From NCBI RefSeq assembly GCF_016865485.1, contig NZ_AP024452.1, positions 1,944,501 through 2,008,500 of the forward strand: a DNA stretch of 64,000 nucleotides, written 5' to 3'. Below are positions 48,920 to 57,368 of this stretch, in pieces. The stretch comes from Luteitalea sp. TBR-22. Lineage in GTDB: Bacteria > Acidobacteriota > Vicinamibacteria > Vicinamibacterales > Vicinamibacteraceae. The translations under genes were made by a program, and so were the position numbers. Each line of letters opens with the position of its first letter. Positions within the stretch are counted from its first letter, which is position 1. The notes beneath the pieces were generated by a model. The model saw nothing but the letters and a program-made list of their open reading frames with translations, did no database searches and was not told where the DNA came from.

Positions 48920-51088
48920 CTACGGCAACGCCACGTCCAGCGTGATGCCGTTGGCCAGGCGCACCAGTTCGTCCTGCGCCTTGCCGCGCTGCACTTCGAG
49001 ATCCTCGATCTCCTTGCGGAGCGCCACGAGTCGATCTTCCTGTGCATTCAACTGGGTGGCGTAGCGCGCCACCAGCTGGCGCTCCTCGGCGCTCGACTTG
49101 AGCGCCTGGAGGTTCTCGCGGACCCGTGCCTGGTCCTTCTCGATGCGCTCGACCTCGGCGCGCCTGTCACGGAGAGCCGCCTGCAGCCGGGCGACTTCGG
49201 CGTTCTGGGCCATCACGGCCTTGAGCTGCGGCTCGGCGGCCACATCCACGTTACGGCCCTGGAGGATCAGCGCGACCTGGTCACTGGTGACGCTGGTCAC
49301 GGCGACACGCGTCTCCACCTCGCGGACCTCCTCGACCTTGAGGGTCTGCGTGCCGCCCTGCGGCACCACCACCTTGAAGCGGTGCTGCGACGTGCCGGTC
49401 TCGGCGGGTTGGGGCGTGCCCGGCGCGAACGTGAAGCCATCGCGCTTCGGGTGCTCGATCACGAAGGTACGCGGCGCGGCATCGTCGTTGCGCAGGGTGT
49501 AGAGGGTGGTGCCGCGCTCCTGCACCGTCTGGATGAAGGCGCCCCGGCTGACACGGATGCGGCTCACCCGGCGAGGGCCGCCTTCGAAGCTGCTGGTGAC
49601 GCGCGCGGCCAGGTCCACCGCGTACGACACCAGGCGACGTTCCTTCGGCTGGATCGGGTCGAGCAGCCCCTCGCCCGCGAACGCGCCGCCCTCGACCAGC
49701 GACAGGCTGCCGCCGTCGAGGGTCAGGCCGGTGTCGTTGGTGATCCACACGGCGCGCAGCGGCCGGGCCGAGTTGCTGCCGGCCGTCCAGAGCGAGACGC
49801 GCTCCACCGTGACCGGCGATTGCACGATCGGCACGAGCGCCGACTGGTTGCGGCGCACCGTGATGGGTTGGGTCAGCTTGTATTCGAACAGGTCACCGAG
49901 GTCGGCGCCCTGCGCCGCCGCCGGCGTCCGTGTGAGCCGGTCCTCGAGTTCGTTGGCCGACACGCGCGAGGCACGGAACTGCGCGGCAGGCGCCGGCGGC
50001 GGAGGTGCGCTCGGCAATCCGCCGACCACGCCACCGAGGGCCCCGCCAGGCACCCCGCCCTCGACCGATTCCGCCGCGACGCCAGCCTTCTCGGCACTCA
50101 TCGCGCCGTCGTGGGTCTGCGGCGTCAGCATCGCCGCGCTCGGTAGCGGCACGACGGGTCGACGCGTGTACAGCGGCTGCGAAATCTGCTGGATGAACGA
50201 CTGCGGCGCGCCGGCCACCAACGACAGCTCGACGTCGGTCCAGTCTTCGCCGAGCGTGTTGTCGACGATCGCCCAGCCCTGGAGGAAGGGCGCCTTGCCG
50301 GCGGCGGTGGGGATGACCAGCCGGTACGATGACTTCCACACCGGCACCTCGCTGACGTAGCTGACGAAGAGGTCGCGCGCGCCGGTGCCGCTGGTCGCGA
50401 TGCGCAGCCGACGGACGTCCTGGGCCCGCGCCGACCCGACCAGGTCGAGGTACTGCGCGAGTTCGCCGCGCGCGTCGGCGTCCACGAGCCGCACGCCGAT
50501 CCCCGACCCGAGCGTGAAGGTCCGCACGACGCCGGCATCGGTGACGATCGCGAGCTCCACCGTGGATTCGGTCTTCTCGCCGACCGTCCGTTCGCGTTCC
50601 TGCACGCTGAGCACCCGCCCGGTCACCGCGGCGCCGCTGCCCTGCACCTCGACGCGCGAGCCACGCAGGGCCTGCAGCAGGTCGGTGGGCGAGGTCGTCG
50701 CTCCGAGCGGCAAGCCGAGCGTCCGCAGGCGCTGTTCCAGCGGGGCCATCGAGTTGAAGGTGATGCCGGTGACCGTGCCGTCTCCGAGGTCGGTCGTCGT
50801 CAATGACTTCAGCACGTCGTCCAACTGGCCGCTGGTGAGGTCGATGGACACCACCTGGTCGCCGCGCACCCGGCCGACGTGCTCGAAGTACCCGACCCCG
50901 CTCTTGTACAGCACGACCCGCCGCACCGGGAGCTTGCCCGTCTCCGCGGCAGGCGCGGGCGGTGGGCTGGCAGGCGGCCGAGGAGCGGGCGCGCCCGCAG
51001 GTGGGGGAGCGACCGGCGATTGCGCAAGTGCCGGAGCCAGCACGCACGAGGCGAGGCCGGCCGCGAGGAGCCATGCACGAGTCTGCAT
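48920..51088 (-). CDS. Secreted DUF4139 domain protein
   Basis: A 722-residue protein. Signal peptide (MQTRAWLLAAGLASCVLAPALAQ), a Pro/Ala-rich segment, then 'KLPVRRVVLYKSGVGYFEHVGRV', the usual DUF4140-like start of this family. The DUF4139 body ('LFVSYVSEVPVWKSSYRLVIP', 'GWAIVDNTLGEDWTDVELSLVAGAPQSF' in part, 'FEYKLTQPITVRRNQSALVPIV') and a C-terminal coiled coil (about residues 640-710, 'NAEVARLQAALRDRRAEVERIEKDQ') follow. Function unknown; relatives are exported in many Gram-negatives. ATG 51088 chosen for the signal peptide. Confidence 0.83.
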   Translation of the reverse strand: MQTRAWLLAAGLASCVLAPALAQSPVAPPPAGAPAPRPPASPPPAPAAETGKLPVRRVVLYKSGVGYFEHVGRVRGDQVVSIDLTSGQLDDVLKSLTTTDLGDGTVTGITFNSMAPLEQRLRTLGLPLGATTSPTDLLQALRGSRVEVQGSGAAVTGRVLSVQERERTVGEKTESTVELAIVTDAGVVRTFTLGSGIGVRLVDADARGELAQYLDLVGSARAQDVRRLRIATSGTGARDLFVSYVSEVPVWKSSYRLVIPTAAGKAPFLQGWAIVDNTLGEDWTDVELSLVAGAPQSFIQQISQPLYTRRPVVPLPSAAMLTPQTHDGAMSAEKAGVAAESVEGGVPGGALGGVVGGLPSAPPPPAPAAQFRASRVSANELEDRLTRTPAAAQGADLGDLFEYKLTQPITVRRNQSALVPIVQSPVTVERVSLWTAGSNSARPLRAVWITNDTGLTLDGGSLSLVEGGAFAGEGLLDPIQPKERRLVSYAVDLAARVTSSFEGGPRRVSRIRVSRGAFIQTVQERGTTLYTLRNDDAAPRTFVIEHPKRDGFTFAPGTPQPAETGTSQHRFKVVVPQGGTQTLKVEEVREVETRVAVTSVTSDQVALILQGRNVDVAAEPQLKAVMAQNAEVARLQAALRDRRAEVERIEKDQARVRENLQALKSSAEERQLVARYATQLNAQEDRLVALRKEIEDLEVQRGKAQDELVRLANGITLDVALP

Positions 51089-51243
51089 GCTGCATTAGTA
51101 CCCCGTCTGCGCGATCAGGTTCACGCGGCACGCTCGAGGCGGGTGACCCCAGGCCCTGGCCGCAGGACCGACACTGACGCCGCCCCCTCGGTGTTGGCAT
51201 CGTCTGTGCTGTGGACAGGGGCAGGCGGAAAGGTCGCCCATAC

Positions 51244-51498
51244 GTGAAACACGACAACTCTCAGCCTCAGCCTCAGCCCTCACCTGTCGGTGTTCCAGAG
51301 CTTCGCAGGCGTCGGGTCGCCGTGGGCGACGTGCTCGTCCGCCGTGACGACGGCGGCTATGGCATCTTCAACTACCGCGGCGAACGGGTCATGGACGCGC
51401 TGCTGGGGTCGCCCGCGGAAGCGGCGCAGTTGGCTGCCGACATCGTCTCGCCGTGGCGAGGCCGGGTACAGATCGACGACTCGGGCACGGGCGCCTAG
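51244..51498 (+). CDS. Small hypothetical protein
   Basis: An 84-residue protein probably from GTG 51244, with a Gln/Pro-rich start ('SQPQPQPSPVGVPEL') and 'RRRVAVGDVLVRRDDGGYGIFNYRGERVMDALLGSPAEAAQLAADI' (in pieces), which resembles the DUF2188-like beta-beta-alpha fold of the next protein. The genes lie 15 bp apart and are probably one operon. I do not recognise a specific family. Confidence 0.5.
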   Translation: MKHDNSQPQPQPSPVGVPELRRRRVAVGDVLVRRDDGGYGIFNYRGERVMDALLGSPAEAAQLAADIVSPWRGRVQIDDSGTGA

Positions 51499-51513
51499 GC
51501 AAGGGAGGCAGCA

Positions 51514-51699
51514 GTGATCCGGGTCATGCGACAGGGGGCTGCCTGGGCTGTCGTTCGTGATGGACGACTCCTGCGCGAAGGGGCAGGCGCCGCGGTCCAC
51601 AAGACCAAGGCGTCCGCCGAAGAGCACGCGAGGCGACTGGCAGCCAAGCTCGACGAGGAACTCCGCCTGCCGGTCCGTGACGAGGACCCGCAGGACTGA
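51514..51699 (+). CDS. Small DUF2188-like protein
   Basis: A 61-residue protein from GTG 51514, with GGGAGGCAGCA upstream as a ribosome site. 'IRVMRQGAAWAVVRDGRLLREGAGAAVHKTKASAEEHARRLA' (in pieces) follows the pattern W-x-V...G...A-x-x-K..A...A..LA seen in DUF2188 proteins. Function unknown. Confidence 0.55.
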   Translation: MIRVMRQGAAWAVVRDGRLLREGAGAAVHKTKASAEEHARRLAAKLDEELRLPVRDEDPQD

Positions 51700-51767
51700 C
51701 CCGTTGGCCACCGGCCTCCCGACAGCGTGAAGGCAAGCTCGACGCTTCGTAGGTATACTCCCGCCCT

Positions 51768-53126
51768 GTGACCCACGCTCCCGGCAAGGCTCCGGCCCGC
51801 GCCCCCTGGCGCCAGGCGGACCTCCTCGTCCTCGGCGCGCTGCTCGGCGCGGCCGCCATCGCGGCCGCCATCGCCTTCCTCGCCAATGCGCCGAAGGTGC
51901 AGTCGCTCACCGGCCTGTGCGTGCTGCTGGCCATCGCGTTCGCGTGGTCGAGCAACCGCGCCGCGATCGACCGCAAGACGGTGGCCTGGGGCCTCGGCCT
52001 CCAGATCGTGATCGCGCTGATCGTGCTGCGCACGACGCCGGGACGCGAGGCCTTCGCGGCGGCGGGGCGCGGCATCAACTGGCTGCTCGACTTCGGCAAC
52101 GTCGGCGCCGGGTTCGTGTTCGGTCCGCTCGGCAACAAGGAGGTGTGGCCGCGCATCATGACCGGCGCCCTCGGCCCCGAGGGCGCGCAGTACTCGGTGC
52201 TGTTCGCCTTCCAGGTGCTGCCGACGATCATCTTCATCGCGTCGCTGTTCGCGATCCTCTACTACCTCGGCGTGATGCAACTGGTCGTGCGGGCGTTTGC
52301 CGTCGGCATGCGCTGGGTGATGAAGGCGAGCGGCGCCGAGACGCTCAACGTCGCGGCGAGCATCTTCATGGGCCAGACCGAGGCCCCGCTCACCATCCGG
52401 CCCTTCCTCGCGAAGATGACGCAGTCCGAGCTCATGACGGTGATGACCTCGGGCATGGCCCACATCTCGGGCGGCATCATGGCCGCCTACGTGCTCTTCG
52501 GCATCGAGGCGCAGCACCTGCTCACGGCGGTCATCATGACGGCGCCGGGGACGCTGATGATGGCCAAGATCTTCGTGCCCGAGACCGAGCAGCCCGAGAC
52601 GATGGGCACCGTCGCGCTGAAGCACGAGAAGACCGACGTCAACATCATCGACGCGGCCGGGCGCGGCACGTCCGAGGGCCTGATGCTGGCGCTCAACGTC
52701 GGCGCGATGCTGATTTCCTTCCTGGCGCTCATCGCCCTGCTCAACGCCATCCTCGGTCTCGCCGGCCTGAGCCTGCAGCAGATCTTCGGCTGGGTCTTCG
52801 CGCCGATTGCCTGGAGCATGGGCGTGCCATGGCGCGACGCGCCGGCCATCGGTAACCTGCTCGGCACGCGGATGGTGCTGAACGAGTTCGTGGCCTACTC
52901 GCAGCTCGGGCCGATGAAGGCGACGCTCGACCCGCGCTCCTTCACGATCGCGACCTTCGCGCTGTGCGGCTTTGCCAACTTCGCCTCGATCGGCATGCAG
53001 GTCGGCGGCATCGGCGCGCTGGCGCCGGCGCGGCGCAGCGACCTGGCGCGGCTCGGCTTCCGGGCGATGATGGCCGGCACGCTGGCCAACTTCGTCACCG
53101 CGACCATCGCGGGGTTCCTCCTGTAG
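51768..53126 (+). CDS. nupC: Concentrative nucleoside transporter (CNT/NupC family)
   Basis: A 452-residue protein from GTG 51768 with about ten helices. Family signatures: 'GFVFGPL', 'FAFQVLPTIIFIASLFAILYYLGVMQ' (in part), 'SGAETLNVAASIFMGQTEAPLTIRPF', 'MTSGMAHISGGIMAAYVLFGI' (in part), 'GTRMVLNEFVAYSQLG' and 'CGFANFASIGMQVGGIGALAP'. The E-T-L-N and N-E-F-V motifs bind nucleoside and Na+/H+. The two-motif pattern makes the call firm; substrate range is unknown. Confidence 0.95.
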   Translation: MTHAPGKAPARAPWRQADLLVLGALLGAAAIAAAIAFLANAPKVQSLTGLCVLLAIAFAWSSNRAAIDRKTVAWGLGLQIVIALIVLRTTPGREAFAAAGRGINWLLDFGNVGAGFVFGPLGNKEVWPRIMTGALGPEGAQYSVLFAFQVLPTIIFIASLFAILYYLGVMQLVVRAFAVGMRWVMKASGAETLNVAASIFMGQTEAPLTIRPFLAKMTQSELMTVMTSGMAHISGGIMAAYVLFGIEAQHLLTAVIMTAPGTLMMAKIFVPETEQPETMGTVALKHEKTDVNIIDAAGRGTSEGLMLALNVGAMLISFLALIALLNAILGLAGLSLQQIFGWVFAPIAWSMGVPWRDAPAIGNLLGTRMVLNEFVAYSQLGPMKATLDPRSFTIATFALCGFANFASIGMQVGGIGALAPARRSDLARLGFRAMMAGTLANFVTATIAGFLL

Positions 53127-53261
53127 CCGTCGGCCCTGGCCGACGGTCAGCGATCATCGCCGACTGCCACAGCCCCCGGTAAGGCGGGGTGTCCCACCCC
53201 GCCGTGAATCACCAACGGCGCGGTCGCGTGCCCTGAGCGCAGTCGAAGGGGAGACCGCGCC
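53127..53261 (+). repeat. Cluster of three REP-like palindromes between convergent genes
   Basis: Three separate perfect stems: CCGTCGGCC/GGCCGACGG with 2-base loop at 53127-53146, GGCGGGGTG/CACCCCGCC with 3-base loop at 53183-53203, and GGCGCGGTC/GACCGCGCC at 53217-53261 enclosing CCTGAGCGCAGTCGAAGGG. No T-runs follow. It may act as a bidirectional terminator. Confidence 0.65.
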
Positions 53262-54533
53262 CTACCTCTGCGTTGCCCACACGCGCTCGCGCATGCCGTC
53301 GATGCGGCTGGCGGCGGGCGCCAGGGGCGGCAGGCCGTTGACCGGGCGATCCAGGTAGAAGTACGCGGTCGCCGACACGTCGTCGGATCGGTAGTAGTTC
53401 ACGCCGCCCTGCGGATGGCGCGGGTCGTCGAAGGGCGGCAGCCCCTGGGCGTCGAGCAGCAGGTGGATGTCGGGCGCCGCCTTGCGGATGTCCATCACCG
53501 GCTCGCCCTTGAGGTCGAGCACCAGCACCGGCACCGCGGGCGCGCCGGCCGCCTGCATGGCCTTCACCTTCGCGATCGGTGCGTTGCCCATCTGCTGCAG
53601 CGTCACCCGGCATTCGCGCTGGAAGAACACCGGGTCGTCGAGGTGGTACCGGTAGAACGCGTAGAGGTCGGCCTTCTCGTCGGACACGAGTGACCCGTGA
53701 TACCGGCCCCGGAAGGTGCCCTGACCCCAGCCCGTCCCGATGTAGTCCTCGGTGCCCGTGCCGACCAGCGTCGGCAGCGTCGAGTCGCCGTCGAGGAAGA
53801 CCTTCACCTCGCCCTCCCCGAACCAGGTGCCGCGGTAGGCCTCGTGCCCGCCGACCACGCCGACGTGCGTCCCCAGGTAGCGGCCGCGGCCCGTCACGCG
53901 CGGCAGGATCTCGAAGTCGGTGCCAGGCGCGGTGCGCGGCACCCGGTGCCACGTCGCGTGGAAATACAGCACGTCGTCGGCATGGGCCTTCACGATGCTG
54001 TAGTTGATGTCGTACCAGATGAGCGCGTAGGACGGCGCCTCGTTGACCACACGGATGCGGGCGGCGGTGCGATACGGCATCGGGATGGTCGCGTTGAACG
54101 AGCGACCTTCCGGGTTCTGGAGCAGCGCGCTCTCGAAGGGCACGGCCAGGCCGAGCGAGGCGCCGAAGAAGTCGCCCATCGGCACGTCCACCGCCGGCGC
54201 AGTCGCGTCGTCCCACGTCATCAGGAGGCGCACCAGTCGGCGCTGCTCCGGGTTGCGCGGGACGGTGCCGCTGATCCAGATGCGGTGGATGATGCCCGCG
54301 CCGCGGATGTCGGCCAGGTCCACGCTGGCGCCTGGTGGCACGACGATGAAGGCCGCGCCCTTGGCGCCGCGATTGACACGGCCGCCACTGCCACTCGCGC
54401 CTGTCGGGTTCTCGGGGCTGATCCAGCGGGTCTCGACGTCCTGCATGCGGTAGAGGTCGTCGGCCGACGACTGGGCACCGGCCGTCGAGGCGGCCAGGCT
54501 GCAGGCCAGGCCGACGAGAGCAAGAAGGCGCAT
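53262..54533 (-). CDS. DUF2961 family secreted protein
   Basis: A 423-residue protein; ATG 54533 gives a signal peptide (MRLLALVGLACSLAASTAGA). DUF2961 pattern: 'TRWISPENPTGASGSGGRVNRGAKG' (in part), 'IRGAGIIHRIWISGTVP', 'DFFGASLGLAVPFESAL', 'TGTEDYIGTGWGQGTF', 'YRYHLDDPVFFQRECRVTLQQMG' (in part). Some family members act as fructan/arabinan-degrading glycoside hydrolases (GH172-type), so a carbohydrate-active role is likely by inference. It is the first of four minus-strand genes spaced 10-50 bp apart. Confidence 0.88.
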   Translation of the reverse strand: MRLLALVGLACSLAASTAGAQSSADDLYRMQDVETRWISPENPTGASGSGGRVNRGAKGAAFIVVPPGASVDLADIRGAGIIHRIWISGTVPRNPEQRRLVRLLMTWDDATAPAVDVPMGDFFGASLGLAVPFESALLQNPEGRSFNATIPMPYRTAARIRVVNEAPSYALIWYDINYSIVKAHADDVLYFHATWHRVPRTAPGTDFEILPRVTGRGRYLGTHVGVVGGHEAYRGTWFGEGEVKVFLDGDSTLPTLVGTGTEDYIGTGWGQGTFRGRYHGSLVSDEKADLYAFYRYHLDDPVFFQRECRVTLQQMGNAPIAKVKAMQAAGAPAVPVLVLDLKGEPVMDIRKAAPDIHLLLDAQGLPPFDDPRHPQGGVNYYRSDDVSATAYFYLDRPVNGLPPLAPAASRIDGMRERVWATQR

Positions 54534-54543
54534 GGACGCGAGT

Positions 54544-55230
54544 CTACCTGTCGCCGCCCGGCGCCGACCGAACCTGTCGGGCACGATCGCCCGCCGGCGG
54601 GACCTCGAGGCGCAGTTCGAGTCGAGCGAGCGCGAGGGTGTAGCGCGAGCGCGTGTCGTCGCCGTCGACGCTGATCCACACCGCCGCGGTCTCGAGGGGC
54701 GCGTCGAGATCGACGGTGATCGTGAAGCCACCGTTGGCATTCGGTGCAGCGACGACGCGTTCGCTGATCAACGCGCTGGCGGGATGCTGGCGGGACTGCC
54801 CGATCTGCGACGGCGAGACGGCGACGTTGAAGAAGCGGATGCCGGCGATCCCGAGGTCCGGCGGCGCCAGCGCGAACAGGCGCTGCACCCACGCGGGCGC
54901 CACCTTGCGTTCCAGCCACCCGGGGCGGCGCGTGCCCACCTCGACCAGCCCGACGCGGAGGGCGTAGTCGTCGGCTCCTCGCTCACCCTGCCGACGCGCG
55001 TCGGTGCGCAGGGCGCCAACCACCCGTCCCTCCGCCCGCAGGCCCCGCACCCAGCGGGGCGAGTCGAGCGGGTACACCAGCGGGGCGGCCGAGGCGTTCA
55101 CCTCGACGCGCAGGCCTTCGGCGCCGAAGTCGACGACGTGCGGCGGGATGCCGCGGTACCGCAGGACTTCCCAGCCCACACCAGTGGTCAGGGGAATCAC
55201 GAGCAGCAGGGCGAGCGGCCACGGCGTCAC
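54544..55230 (-). CDS. Hypothetical exported protein
   Basis: A 228-residue protein with an N-terminal hydrophobic anchor ('WPLALLLVIPLTTGVGWEVL'). The rest ('VNASAAPLVYPLDSPRWVRGLRAEGRVVGAL', 'WISVDGDDTRSRYTLALARLELRLEVPPAG' in pieces) looks like a beta-rich envelope protein. No family recognised. It sits 10 bp upstream of the DUF2961 gene on the same strand. Confidence 0.6.
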   Translation of the reverse strand: MTPWPLALLLVIPLTTGVGWEVLRYRGIPPHVVDFGAEGLRVEVNASAAPLVYPLDSPRWVRGLRAEGRVVGALRTDARRQGERGADDYALRVGLVEVGTRRPGWLERKVAPAWVQRLFALAPPDLGIAGIRFFNVAVSPSQIGQSRQHPASALISERVVAAPNANGGFTITVDLDAPLETAAVWISVDGDDTRSRYTLALARLELRLEVPPAGDRARQVRSAPGGDR

Positions 55231-55280
55231 GGCTGCTGATTGGACGCCAGCACGGGGGGCGGCGCCCCGGGGGGCGCGGG

Positions 55281-56576
55281 CTAGCCCTGGCCGCAGCGAA
55301 CCAGGGCCAGTTGCTCCCGCTTGTACTTGAACGCCTCGACCCAGGCGTCCAGGCCCGTGTAGGACTTCCTCGTGCCGGGCGCGGTCCAGGCGAGCGGCTC
55401 ACCGAGGGCCTCGACGCGCGCGGCCGTGAAGAGCGCTCGGAGATGGTCGTCGGTCAGGCGCTGCAGGCGCTCGACGAGGAAACGGCGGCCGGCCTCGCCG
55501 ATGCGAGGGTTGGCCCGTGCGCCGGGACCGGCATCGAGCGCCGGCGTGACGTCGGCGCGGCAGCCGCGCACGTTGCGATCGGGATCCTCGGCCGGCGGGA
55601 GGAACACCGGGCGCATGGCCCACCGCCCGAGGTCGATCTTGCCGGTGCGGATCGTGCCCTTGCCGGAACTGCCGAAGGTGGCGCCCAGATCCTGGATCAT
55701 CGCCAGGGGGGCGCGGCAGGCCCGCGCCCCGGGATGCTCGAACAGCGCGGCCACGCCGAGCGGCCGCGCGTCGAGTGGGTGGACGTCGCCGGCCGACAGG
55801 TCGAGGGCCTCGGCGCACACCAGGCGCTGCTGCGCGGGCTTCCTGTCGCCATGCTGCACGAAGGCGCCCAGCAGGCTGAGCGCGTCGAAGTGGATCCGTT
55901 GACGATCGCGGTCGGCTCCTGGCGGCAGTGCGGTGATGGCCGCGTCGAGTTCACCGAATTGCCAGCCCTGGTCGGCGTTGGCGCTCGAGAGGATCGGCGT
56001 GCCGCGGAACGCCGGCTCGGTCACGCCGAGGAACGTGCGCGTGGCGCGCGGCCCGGTGCCCGCCATCGGGTTCTCCGGGCACTCCAGGCACTGCACGGTG
56101 AGCGGCAGCACGATGTCGGACGGGAAGCCGAGCGCCCAGAACAGGCGCACGGCGACGACCTCGGCGAACACCTCGCGATTGCCGGTGCGCGGCTGCCCGT
56201 CGTAGTACTTCACGCGCAGCAGGCGTCGGTTGGCCGTGCGGCAGGTGAACTTCGGGGTGTTGCCGCCCATCTGCGCACCGCCGGACTCCCAGGTGCAGGG
56301 CAGGCCGCCGGGGGGATTCAGGTCGGCGCGGCCGCCGCTGGCCGGCGTGCCTCGCCCCTCGACGATCCGGGCTGGCGAGGGGAGCTCGCGGTCCTCCCAC
56401 AGGATCGCCGTCGCCAGGTACGCCTGGCGCTGGGTGGGCGAGGTGACCAGGACCTTCGGTCGCTCCTGTGCAAGGCCGGTGGCACCGAGCGCGGCGACGG
56501 CCGCGAGGATCGCGGCCAGTCCCAGGCCGTGTGCGCCACTGTTGGGGGGCCGAGGTCCGACGGGCATGCGCGCCAT
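55281..56576 (-). CDS. Hypothetical secreted protein
   Basis: A 431-residue protein with a signal peptide ending about residue 37 (GATGLAQ). It has about ten cysteines in the mature part, some paired ('LPCTWES', 'FTCRTANRR', 'VQCLECPENP', 'LVCAEALDL', 'GARACRAPL', 'VRGCRADV'), consistent with a disulfide-rich periplasmic protein. 'HFDALSLLGAFVQHGDRKPAQQRLVC' (in part) and 'MIQDLGATFG' recall kinase-like D-x-K/HGD motifs of lipopolysaccharide-kinase folds, but this is weak. Same-strand neighbours suggest an operon. Confidence 0.6.
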   Translation of the reverse strand: MARMPVGPRPPNSGAHGLGLAAILAAVAALGATGLAQERPKVLVTSPTQRQAYLATAILWEDRELPSPARIVEGRGTPASGGRADLNPPGGLPCTWESGGAQMGGNTPKFTCRTANRRLLRVKYYDGQPRTGNREVFAEVVAVRLFWALGFPSDIVLPLTVQCLECPENPMAGTGPRATRTFLGVTEPAFRGTPILSSANADQGWQFGELDAAITALPPGADRDRQRIHFDALSLLGAFVQHGDRKPAQQRLVCAEALDLSAGDVHPLDARPLGVAALFEHPGARACRAPLAMIQDLGATFGSSGKGTIRTGKIDLGRWAMRPVFLPPAEDPDRNVRGCRADVTPALDAGPGARANPRIGEAGRRFLVERLQRLTDDHLRALFTAARVEALGEPLAWTAPGTRKSYTGLDAWVEAFKYKREQLALVRCGQG

Positions 56577-56625
56577 TGTACGAAGGACCGGACGGGACCG
56601 CTCGTCCGGTCGGGCCGGGCCGGGC

Positions 56626-57171
56626 CTACTTCGCGGAGTCGAGGGCGATCAGCAGCGCGTCGGTCCAGATCATGTCGAGGCGATCGCCGACCTTCACCTT
56701 CTCGAGCGCCTTCTTGTCCTCGACGCGCGAGGAGTACTTCCAGTCGTTGGGGCCGACCACGGTGATGGTGCTCGCCTTGCGGTCGATCGCCGTGACGGTG
56801 GCCGTGATGGCGCGCTGCACGGCGGCCGTGCCGCCCGGATGCTGCCCCTCCGAGCTGACCGTGGCGGCCGAGGCCGTGTCGATCGCCTTCTCGCCGGCGG
56901 GCTTGACGCGGACGACGAGGTTCTCGTAGTAGCGTGCGGTCACCTTGTCGCCGACCTTCACCTCGTCGAAGCGCTTCATGCCGGCGGGGGCGACGGTGGT
57001 GAGGAACGTGCCGTCGGTGCGCTTGAGCGTCAGGGTCCGACTCTTGGACTCGATGGCCTGGACGGTGAGCGTCTCGACCTTCGTCTCGTAGGTGATCGTC
57101 TTGGTCGCCTGGCCGGCCGCGAGGCCAGCCGTCATCAGGAGCAGCGCGAGCGCGCGAACGGCATGAGTCAT
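56626..57171 (-). CDS. Hypothetical secreted beta-rich protein
   Basis: A 181-residue protein; ATG 57171 gives a signal peptide (MTHAVRALALLLMTAGLAAG). Two similar ~75-residue segments: 'VETLTVQAIESKSRTLTLKRTDG...VKVGDKVTARYYENLVV' and 'TATVTAIDRKASTITVVGPND...VKVGDRLDMIWTDALLI'. This is an internal repeat of an OB/S1-like or DUF5666-type beta domain, each ending KVGD. Function unknown. It is the upstream gene of the minus-strand run and divergent from the dehydratase gene. Confidence 0.65.
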   Translation of the reverse strand: MTHAVRALALLLMTAGLAAGQATKTITYETKVETLTVQAIESKSRTLTLKRTDGTFLTTVAPAGMKRFDEVKVGDKVTARYYENLVVRVKPAGEKAIDTASAATVSSEGQHPGGTAAVQRAITATVTAIDRKASTITVVGPNDWKYSSRVEDKKALEKVKVGDRLDMIWTDALLIALDSAK

Positions 57172-57368
57172 GACACGGTAGGCTACCTGAAGCGTGCTGG
57201 TCGTGCCAGTGCCCCGGGGCCGCCGGGGCGTGGTGGCGAGGTGCGGCATGCGCTCGACGCACATCCGTGGGAGCATGACGGGCACGACGCGAGCGATCGA
57301 CGGAGCACGCTGGAGGTGAGGCTCCAGGTGGGTCCGTTCCGGGACGGCGGAAGCGACAGGCGTGACCG

